Source of the DNA: Tricholoma matsutake
Lineage: Eukaryota > Basidiomycota > Agaricomycetes > Agaricales > Tricholomataceae
Reading direction: 5' to 3'
Assembly: GCA_026075535.2 (NCBI GenBank)
Contig: AP026546.1
Span: 5,704,001-5,768,000, forward strand
DNA length: 64,000 nt
Position 1 is the first letter of the stretch. Each line of letters begins with the position of its first letter. The notes under the pieces were generated by a model, which worked only from the letters and a program-made list of their open reading frames with translations, was not told the DNA's origin and did no database searches. Position numbers and translations under genes: made by a program. Below are positions 56,220 through 64,000 of this stretch, piece by piece.

Positions 56220-58490
56220 AAGATGGCATTAAAGCATACTGTTTCATGCAACTTAGTGGTGCAATATTCATTGGTGCTACAGCACTATTTGATGAAACAT
56301 TGTTCCCATGCTGTCCTGGAGCTAAAACTCCTGCCAAGACAGACCTTGGTGATTTTCCACCTCCAGAACCAGAAGATGACAACCACTCATCTGGAATGGA
56401 TGGCAATGATTCTATACTGCCACAAAATCTGCCCCTTCCTCCATCATCAGAAAAAGATGATGATGATGTACCAAGCAAGCAAAAGGCGCATGACGATGTG
56501 ACTGACGCTCCTCCTCCACCACCTCCAGTAACCACTAAGGACTTTCATCCAAGATGTGATGATCAAACAGGAATGGCAGCAATTGCCCCATCAATCAGGC
56601 AGGCAGAGGAACATCACAAACCATTCTGGCAATACCTATGGAGAGAAGCGACTCCCCTCTGACATAGAGAGAGACATTGCAGGTGATCGATATTGGAAGA
56701 GATCTGTGGGTCAAGATTCGGATCATAACCAAACACAACCATGATCTCAACAGCAAGAACTGGTTGCTGGACCAAGTTTGGCACCCCACGAGAGTGTGCC
56801 CAATTCCAATAATCAAGAACATGATCACCCAATGGGGGAACAGGATGAAGCAGGTTATATTAAAAAGATAACCAAGGAAGGTGGAGATAAGCTTATTTGC
56901 TGGCTGTTGTCAAAAGCAGTCACACCATCAAGCAAAATAAGCCAAGTTCCAAACCAATTTTGCGATATTGTGTGCCTACCATGGCAGCAGCAACTTGAGT
57001 GGAAACAGGCTTGTCGTGAAGAATTAGAGGCTCTTCACAAGTGACAAGTCTATGACATCATTGATCTTCCACATGATCAAAAAATGATCAAAAATAGATG
57101 GGTTTTCTCCATGAAATCAGACAGAAGAAAACAAGCCAGACTCGTGGCCAAAGGCTTTTCACAAGTCGAAGGTGTTGACTTTGATGAGATTTTCTCACCA
57201 GTAGTCCGCTATGAGACTGTACACCTCATGTTTGCACTTGTGTCTCTAGAAGGCATGCATATGACCAGTCTAGATGTAAAAACCGCATTTTTATATGGCA
57301 AACTAGATGAGGAGATCTATATGGATCAACCCAAGGGTTTCAGACTCGAGGGAAAAGAGTGCAAAGTAATGCGCTTACACCAAGCATTGTATGGCTTTAA
57401 ACAGGCCTCACTAGCATGCTGGAAAGAGCTAGAGGCATTTATGTGCACCATTGGGTTTGTGTGCACCAGCTCCGATTCTGGCATTTTCATACACAAGGAT
57501 CCTAAGACAGGCAGCATTGTTATTGCACTGGTCTATGTTGATGATGGCTTGTTCATGGGGAAGAACAAGAAACTTGTGGATGAAAAGAAGAATGCTTGTC
57601 TAAAGCATTGGGAGTGCTGTAGTACTGAAAAAGTCATGGAATTCTTAGGCATGCACATCACCCAGACCACAAATAAAGTCAAACTCAATCAAACTGAATA
57701 TCTTGTTAAAGTGCTTGAGAGGTTTGAGATGACAAATGCCGAAGTTGCCCCCACTCCACTCCCGACTGGTTACAAACCATCGGAAAACACAGCGACACCA
57801 AACATGGTGCTTAGATCAAAATATCAGTCTGTGATTGAATCTTTATTGTATCTGATGCTCGGAATGCGACCTGATATCGCTTACATGGTAATCAAGATGT
57901 TGCAATTCTCGGCTAATCCTAGCCAAGAACATCTAGACAAAGCGATGTACATCATGCGCTATCTGGTGGGAACCCAGAAATATAATATTGTCTATGATGG
58001 AGAGAAATCCGCAGGGCTACAGGCCTTCACAGATTCTGATTGGGCAGCTGACACTGTCAAGCGCCGATCTACAACAGGTTACTTTGCTACTCTAGCAAGT
58101 GGCATTGTGTGCTGGCAGTCCCGTTTACAAAAAACTGTAGCACTGTCATCCACAGAAGCCAAATATATGGCTCTCTCCAACACTTGTCGGCAGATAGCAT
58201 GGATAGAGTCCTTATTCCAGGAACTTGGATATATACTGAAGTGCATACCAATCTGTGCTGATAATCAGGGATCCATCTTTATTGGATCAAATCCAGTTCA
58301 GGAAAGAAGGACCAAACATATAGACATTTGCTACCACTATACCTGTGAATTCATAGAAAATGACAAAGTCACAGTCATTTTCATTCCTGGAAGTGATAAT
58401 CTGGCTGATATGTTCACAAAGAACCTTGGCACTGTCCTATTCAGGAAATTTAGAGACTCTCTCAGAATTACTTTTGAGATTCAAACTTAG
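56220..58490 (+). pseudogene. Copia reverse transcriptase and RNase H region
   Basis: The start holds the variable linker (FIGATALFDETLFPCCPGAK, Pro/Asp-rich) with a frame change near 56,660. From 57084 a 468-residue open frame carries RT: IKNRWVFSMKSDRRKQARLV, SLDVKTAFLYGKLDEEIYMD, LYGFKQASLACW and the catalytic YVDD box (VIALVYVDDGLFMGK). RNase H acids: D in FTDSDWAADTVKRRSTTGYF, E in LSSTEAKYMALSNT and D in CADNQGSIF. It ends PGSDNLADMFTKNLG...FRDSLRITFEIQT before a purine tract and the 3' LTR. RT/RNase H is intact; upstream stops disable the whole polyprotein. Confidence 0.93.
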
Positions 58491-58522
58491 CTGCTTAGAG
58501 TGCTGTACAGTTTGAGGGGGGG

Positions 58523-58795
58523 TGTTGAAATTAACCCTGAGATACATGCTGCATACATGAGGCAATACATGCAGCATACACATGCTACTGCACTTACTGT
58601 GCATACATGTGGTAAACACATTCCTGAGTCATGTGACATCCTTATTATTATGTATATAAGGAGAACCTGTACCGTAGTAGGGATACAGTGTTCTTACCTC
58701 TGCTAACCCTAGCTGTAAGTCTTACTAAACCCCAGGTAGGTTGTAAGGAACTTGTTGTCTCTTCTGCTGTGCAGCATATATAGTCTGCTCCAACA
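58523..58795 (+). repeat. Copia 3' LTR
   Basis: 273 bp, preceded by the polypurine tract GAGGGGGGGTG. Lacks the 23-bp duplication of the 5' LTR and otherwise differs at about three positions. Confidence 0.92.
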
Positions 58796-58800
58796 GCTAT

Positions 58801-58949
58801 TACACTTGAGCTTGACTTCTATTACACACTTATTACTTGATTTTACTATATCAACCTTCATTCTCACTTTTGTTGCCCTGGATCCTTACTCCATGCAATG
58901 AAGGTGAGTTTTTAGCTTTCATTTCTACCTACTTTAGATAGGATCCTTA
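58801..58949 (+). other. Probable remainder of gypsy 3' LTR
   Basis: Sequence continuing the gypsy LTR across the copia insertion (TTACACTTGAGCTTG...). No coding content; the right border is not determined. Confidence 0.4.
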
Positions 58950-59671
58950 CTCTGTGCAAGAAAGATACTATTGTCCTGTCCATCATCTGAATAGTGAGGC
59001 TGGCCTAACCTGGCAGCCTTTCACCATCCAAACCAAGGTTGCCAAGATAGGAACATAGTCAGGAACAAAGGACCACAACTTCCTGTCCAGCTTTGTCTTG
59101 AGCTAGGCACTGTAGTCAACAAAGAGTGGAAGGTTGGGCTGTGATCAGAGCGTTAGCTTGGATTGGATCTGCAAGCAATTCGAGCTGCTCAGGTGGGGAG
59201 TGGGATCGAATTGCCAACCTTGTGACTAAGTGCATAGATAAAAATGAATTATTAAGCTATAATGCCAAACTAGCTGAAGTAAAAGACTAGGGTGGGAGGG
59301 ATGGGCTGAAAACAAAGGAGCAAGAGATTCTAGGATTAGAAAGAATTTGAGTCTGAATGTAAGTAGGTGTAAACGAAAGGAATGAACCAGCATGTGACTA
59401 CTGTTTAGCTACTTTGCTCAGTGGGACGTCAGCTCCATTCCTTTGCTCACTGGCAGCTTGGGCTAAAGGTCAGCATATTTCTTGCGAGATAGATCGCCCC
59501 ATTGCGAAATGCAATGGGCCTCATCAACTATTAATACTAAGATGTTCTGTGTGAACTCTGGGGTGTGCATGAGTTTTGAAAATTTCACATTCTATCACAA
59601 TCCTCAGTTTTTCTTTTTTGCACTCCGATTCAAGCTCCCTCGGATTTGTCCACCTGTGATAGAATTGAGAC
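58950..59671 (-). pseudogene. RecQ-type DEAH helicase fragment
   Basis: On the minus strand near 59,540 the segment NILVLIVDEAHCISQWGDLS + RKKYADL contains the RecQ motif II and aromatic-rich loop (DEAHCISQWG). A separate block near 59,100-59,000 reads KLDRKLWSFVPDYVPILATL, matching the motif III lead-in. Frames are broken and other helicase motifs are absent. RecQ-like genes are commonly multiplied in Agaricomycete repeat regions; the source element is not visible. Confidence 0.7.
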
Positions 59672-59673
59672 TA

Positions 59674-62227
59674 CAGTCAACTCTGTCTTAAACCATACTC
59701 ACAACACCCCATAACCTGTAATAACCCATGGGTTTTGGGCATCCACCAACTCTGTTACCAGTAAAATCCCATAAACCTCTGAAATCCCATAACCCATAGC
59801 CAAATCTTGTCACCATGACCCATACTAGCCTATATTTGGTTAATATGATATGTATTTTCATGCTAGAAACTAAGCTAAGAATGCTATGGAGTATCTATTC
59901 TGCACAGATACTGGCTGCTTTAGTAATCACATTGTTTTGCAATGGCAAAAAATCCTCTGGACATGCTGAAATCTGGTCTTATAAATCTCAAGAATCTCAT
60001 GAAAACTAGAAAAGATGACCTTTTGGCACGCCTGCACAGGAAGGAGAAGATTTCAGCCAAGGAGGAGGAATGGTTGGATAATGCTGCCAACCCAGTTGAT
60101 GAAGAAGCTGCTGTCATTCTGCTAGAAAATGCTTCTGACTATGAACGTGGACTCACAAGGCTTAACTTGCAGCAGAAACCTTTGGTTGAGAAGCTGAAGG
60201 AACTCGGTGAGAAGGTAGTGTTGGCAGGAAAGAAGAGAAAAAGTACGAGGTGCATTTTTCCCACCAAGATGAAGCTAACTGACAGAAACAGGACCTGAAG
60301 AATGCAAACACCAGCCACAAGCAGACAAGAAGAAAGCTAAGCCTGTCTTCACAAAAAAAGAAAATGCAACACTCACACAATGGATCGAGATTTTGGATTG
60401 GCATCATGCATGCGAGAAGAATCAGAGCAAGATGGCGGCACACTGGGATCAGATTTACCCAAACTTGTGGCTCAAGCAGCCAATCATATCAGCTTGGCTT
60501 GAAGAGGAGGAGAAGTGGTGAGCCCAATGGGCCGAGGCGGAGAGCAAGGGGCAGGCAGGCAGGTCAAAGCAGGCAAAGCAGACTGAACACCCAGAAGTCA
60601 ACAAAATGCTCGAGTTGTGGGTCGCAAAGGTCATGGCTCAAAATGTTCCTGTGAATGGAGAGATCCTGCGACAGAAGTGGACACACTTTGCTGACCTAGT
60701 TGGGGCTCCTGAAGATGAGAGGTTGAGCCTGAGTGAAGGATGGCTGACATCATTCAAGAAATGCTGTGGGCTGAAGGAGTTTCGACGTCATGGAGAAGCA
60801 GCATCTTCTGATCCAGCTGATGTGGAAAAGGAGCGAGCGCGTATGCGTGAGCTGATTGCGAAGCACAAATATCACTTGAAGGACATATTCAACATGGATG
60901 AGACAGGGCTCTTCTATGTGTGAGTGTTGCCTTGAATCAGTTTGGACTGAATCCTCAACTCACTTCTACCCATGACACAGGATGCCACCTGACTGTGGAC
61001 TCATGAACAAATGTACATCAGGGACAAAAGGAAGCAAGAAATGGCTCATGTATGTGCTTACTGCCAATGCTGATGGGAGCAAAAAACTCCCACCATTTGT
61101 AATTGGAAAATCTGCTTGGCCTTGGGTATTCCAGAAGAAAACAGGTGCCCAACTTGGTTTTTATTATCGGAATAATGCAAAGGCATGGATGGTAATGACA
61201 ATATATCAAGAGTGGCTTCGTGACTGGGATGAGAAATTACAATGGCAAAACAGACACATCCTCATGCTCCAGGACAACTTCAGTGCACATATCAAGCTGG
61301 ATGGTCTAACAAATGTCCATGTCAAGAACTTCAAAGCCAACCTCACTGCTCATGTCCAGCCTAATGATGCCAGCATTATTCGTTGCTTCAAGGTGCACTA
61401 CCCCAGCAAGTTTGTTAGCCAAGCTATTGACCGATATGACAACGACGTACCCCCTGCCCTCAACTATGAGATAGACCAGCTTGAAGCAATGCGTCTTGCT
61501 GATGTTGCGTGGCATGAGGTGGACACATCGACAATCTGGAACTGCTGGCACAAAGCGGGCATCTTACCTGATGCTTTGCATGAAACAGCAGTGACCTCCA
61601 CTCCCTCTGTACCTGTTTCCTCCCTTCTAAACTCAGAGCCACTTGAGGGTGTTGACCGTGCTGAGAAGGACATTACAGACTCACTGAATCAGCTGGAAGA
61701 GCGGGGTGTTTTGCAGAACAGGAACTGGATGGACCTCAATGAACTGCTGAATCTGGTGTCAGAGCAGGGGCTCATGGATGAGACAGTATCAGATGAAGAG
61801 ATCTTCTGATCCGTCATGGACACGCGCGAGGCTGAACAAATGATAGAAGTCAATGGGGGATATGATAGTGACAATGATGCTGTGGACCAAAAGCCTATGC
61901 ATAAGGAAGCTCTTATGGCTGCATTCGCCCTCAGAAGTTACATCGCTGACATAAATGAGCCATTCGCACGTAAGTTGGAAGGCATTCTTGTGAGTTTTGG
62001 ATGACAAACCCATTTGGAGGAAACTCAGTTGTTGGAACCGACTCATATCACAGATTATTTCACTCGTAAATAGCCTAACTTTCATTTTTTGTAGTATTTA
62101 CATCCATATAATGAATCTACAACCCACTAGGGGCACCCTATAATGACCTCTTTTGGAACCCATACTCTGTGAAAACCCATGATTTATGATGTCCATGGAG
62201 GGAGTAGGGTTTTGGCAGAGTCAATTG
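59674..62227 (+). mobile_element. pogo-type Tc1/mariner element, nearly full length
   Basis: 2554 bp with TA on both sides (59672-59673, 62228-62229). Inverted ends CAGTCAACTCTGTC and CAATTGACTCTGCC continue into similar CCATACTC / CCCTACTC and AACCCATG / CATGGGTT blocks. It contains one pogo-like transposase, described separately. Confidence 0.88.
59942..62004 (+). pseudogene. pogo-like DDE transposase with CENP-B-type HTH, broken
   Basis: The N-terminal part, MAKNPLDMLKSGLINLKNLM to about 60,290, then a frame change; the HTH region continues ENATLTQWIEILDWHHACEK, a TGA after EEEEKW, and the CENP-B-like HTH (HPEVNKMLELWVAKVMAQNV, SEGWLTSFKKCCGLKEFRRH). An intron follows at about 60,920-60,980 (GTGAGT...ACACAG). 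DDE domain: D in FNMDETGLFY, D in HILMLQDNFSAH and D in QPNDASIIRCFK. After DEEIF a TGA (probably from CGA) precedes the acidic C-terminus ending at 62004. Two stops and one frameshift; the catalytic triad is intact. Confidence 0.85.
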
Positions 62228-62437
62228 TACAGACAGTAAAATTGACCTCTACCTTGCCTCTACCTCAGTATTCCCTCTTTCTTTTTTCTTTTTTTCATCT
62301 TTTTTCCACCTCTATCAGTATCGAGCCATACGCCAAGCTTCAAGCTTCATGCCATCATCATGACGAACTCTTCTAAGTTCTGACTGTTTGCTGAGACCTC
62401 TATTACATATAATCACTGATTATATGTAAGAGTCTAC
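62228..62437. other. Short flank with small palindrome
   Basis: A T/C-rich stretch (62,270-62,300) and the hairpin ACATATAATC/GATTATATGT at about 62,404-62,426. No gene. Confidence 0.35.
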
Positions 62438-63715
62438 ACTCGATCTGTCTAGTTCGATCCCATCAAATGAAAGAAGAGAACATCCCCCACTTTGCAAGAA
62501 CCATTTGCGCTTGCCACCGCTGCTGACATAAAATACATTTTTTAAAGTATAAACCGGGGCGGCTGCCATGTCCGAGCCTGTTGGAGCCAGTGTTGGGACT
62601 GACCGGTAAAAATAATTTTGACCTTACCTAGGTCAGTCGGTAATTACGGTCAGTCATTTCAATCAAGAAATTTTGGGGGTCAGTGGGGTCAGTCGGCTAG
62701 ATCCGATTCCCATCAAACTTAGATGTCGAACTGCCAAACGAACACAACATGCTGCAGTGAGAATCACTGATATCCCAATGGGGCGGGAGAAGAACCACAT
62801 CTGGGAGCATTTCCACCAAGACTCGACGAAGGTTAATTCAACATTCTATGGTGCACGATGCCTTTATATATTAATGTAGATATCCAATGAGGCGAATGCC
62901 AGTTGCACCATGCATGCATTCAGCGCACACTGTTAGTGATCCAGTGCCAGACTCACATGGTACCTTCCTAATATGTGACTATGCCCAATGCGGCCTTCCT
63001 AAATCACACACGACGCCTGATGCGGCCTTCTACTTACATGGTCGATCTTTTCAACATATGTTACTTACATCTTTATTTCCTTACCTTTGTTCCTACTTCC
63101 ATGCAACGACGTATCTCTCCGCCGACATTTGGCCGACATCCATAACTTGAAAATTATGTAACTACATCCCTTGGCTATGATGAGTGGTAAGAACCATAAT
63201 TAATCTTCCTTCGTGTTCGGGCGAGGTGGCATTATGTAATTAATATAAATTTTGGCTCATCCCGCTTCACGTTTAAATTTTGTCGGGATGGGAGCGAAAC
63301 AAATTGAAACAAAAAAGATACCTCCCTCGCGAGAAACTTGTGTCGTGGCGCGTCGTTGCCGTCACTGGCATCGTCCCGTTATGTCGCAGTTTCAAGTTTC
63401 GGAACTTGTAGTTGTCGGCCCATTGTCCTCAGCTGGGTCATCCCTCATTGGGGCCTCCGCAGACTACATTTGTCCCAGGTGTGCCGTTATTCCCCGAGGG
63501 AGGGGCCCCATCCCTTTTATTAATATATTAAGTACATCTATAAAAAGTTGACTTTAGACCTTTCCGAATGAAATTAGATTTATTCCGGCTGAGGTCTACG
63601 GCCATATCTGTGAGTATCCTTGGGTGTGGCAGGCGGCTGTGAGTGGCACTGACAGGTTCGGAATTTCCGCTGCTTCCTGCCTTCGTTTGATGGGATCGAA
63701 CTAGACAGATCGAGT
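62438..63715. mobile_element. Candidate 1.28-kb inverted-repeat element
   Basis: Ends are near-perfect 33-bp inverted repeats starting ACTCGATCTGTCTAGTTCG and continuing ATCCCATCAAAYGAA. The outer repeat contains a box B-like GTTCGATCCC. No transposase frame and no clear target duplication. The interior includes a GACTGACCGGTAA / GGTCAGTCGGTAA patch near 62,600 and the dispersed repeat at 62958-63115. The inverted ends are certain; that it is mobile is inference. Confidence 0.55.
62958..63115 (+). repeat. Dispersed repeat copy, homologous to 34981-35155
   Basis: Same motif order as the 35-kb copy; retains CG where that copy has TG or CA (for example ATGCGGCCTTC here versus ATGTGGCCTTC there). 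Confidence 0.7.
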
Positions 63716-64000
63716 CTTCCCTCATTATAATATAATCAAGTTGAACGTTTATGAATCTTAAGTAAGCTTCCTTCGATAATGCCAGCGCTTCGTGTTTTTT
63801 TAAAACTTGGTTTGGTCTACTGGACTACAAATCTATTGGAGTTTTTTTACCTCTCACCTTTCGCCTTTGGATGGATCATCCACATACCAGATCTCGCGGT
63901 GCCTAGTTGGTACCAGCAGAATATGCAGAAAAAGCAAGTGAAGAAAGTACTCATCGCGTTGTACGTGAATAGAAACGCCAAAACTCCATCTATACACAGG
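63716..64000. other. Window edge; no gene seen
   Basis: No convincing exon, though sequence composition is gene-like and a gene may begin beyond the window. Confidence 0.25.

Larger units (their letters stand above)
50589..58795 (+). mobile_element. Full-length Ty1/copia retrotransposon with nested insertions
   Basis: 8207 bp including two nested elements (D, 52635-54696; E2, 55794-56219). It is flanked by the 5-bp target duplication GCTAT (50584-50588 and 58796-58800). Both LTRs start TGTTGAAATTAACC and end TGCTCCAACA. Gene order gag, protease, integrase, reverse transcriptase, RNase H is the copia order. Coding parts are described separately. Confidence 0.95.

Overview
The window reads as nuclear DNA of a basidiomycete fungus, most likely an Agaricomycete. 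The evidence is short GT-AG introns of about 45-70 nt, KDZ (Kyakuja-Dileera-Zisupton) and pogo transposons, chromodomain gypsy and copia retroelements, and basidiomycete-type hypothetical proteins. It has two compartments. Positions 1 to about 23,700 and about 62,400 to 64,000 look like ordinary, CpG-containing sequence. Positions 23,770-62,230 are almost entirely layered transposable elements and satellites that look CpG-poor and carry many TGA/TAG stops.

Gene compartment. A spliced gene of the NDUFAF2/mimitin complex I assembly family (643-1509, +) is followed by two tail-to-tail, intronless paralogous membrane-protein genes (2077-3993 + and 4151-6106 -). Then come about 4 kb with no secure gene, a small putative zinc-finger protein (10960-11248), and a spliced WW-like/membrane protein whose frame looks partly broken (11978-13975). 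Three housekeeping-type genes follow on the minus strand: an XPG/FEN1-family nuclease (17090-14959, 5 exons), coatomer alpha subunit (21557-17219, 13 exons, about 1230 aa) and mitochondrial ketol-acid reductoisomerase ILV5 (23534-21968, 7 exons including a 16-nt microexon). I worked out exon borders by hand from splice signals, reading phase and family conservation.

Transposon compartment. An inverted-repeat MITE sits about 240 bp upstream of ILV5. Two copies of a 0.5-kb TIR element (24924-25457, 30441-30962) flank a coiled-coil pseudogene and unassigned DNA. A decayed minus-strand gypsy integrase (31180-33150) is split by a hAT-type MITE with an 8-bp duplication. AT-rich repeats and a large head-to-head satellite (38215-39840, itself hit by a MITE) follow. 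A KDZ transposon on the minus strand (40046-47945) is cut by three separate insertions, each with its own target-site duplication: hAT-like A, MULE-like C and hAT-like B. A plus-strand chromodomain gypsy (47945-50588) carries a solo LTR, and its 3' LTR is hit by an 8.2-kb copia element (50589-58795, 5-bp duplication GCTAT). The copia element carries MULE-like D and a 0.43-kb element E. A RecQ-helicase fragment and a TA-flanked pogo element (59674-62227) close the block.

The most unusual structures are MULE-like elements C and D. Both have 9-bp target duplications and C-rich termini. Both have outward-facing tRNA-like (pol III box A/B) modules near the ends. Both have a core of repeated cassettes in which a short hairpin sits directly before an intron-like GTAAGT...CTAAC...TTTAG segment, plus many copies of a GAGCA-N-CTGCTC palindrome. 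I did not recognise them as a described family.
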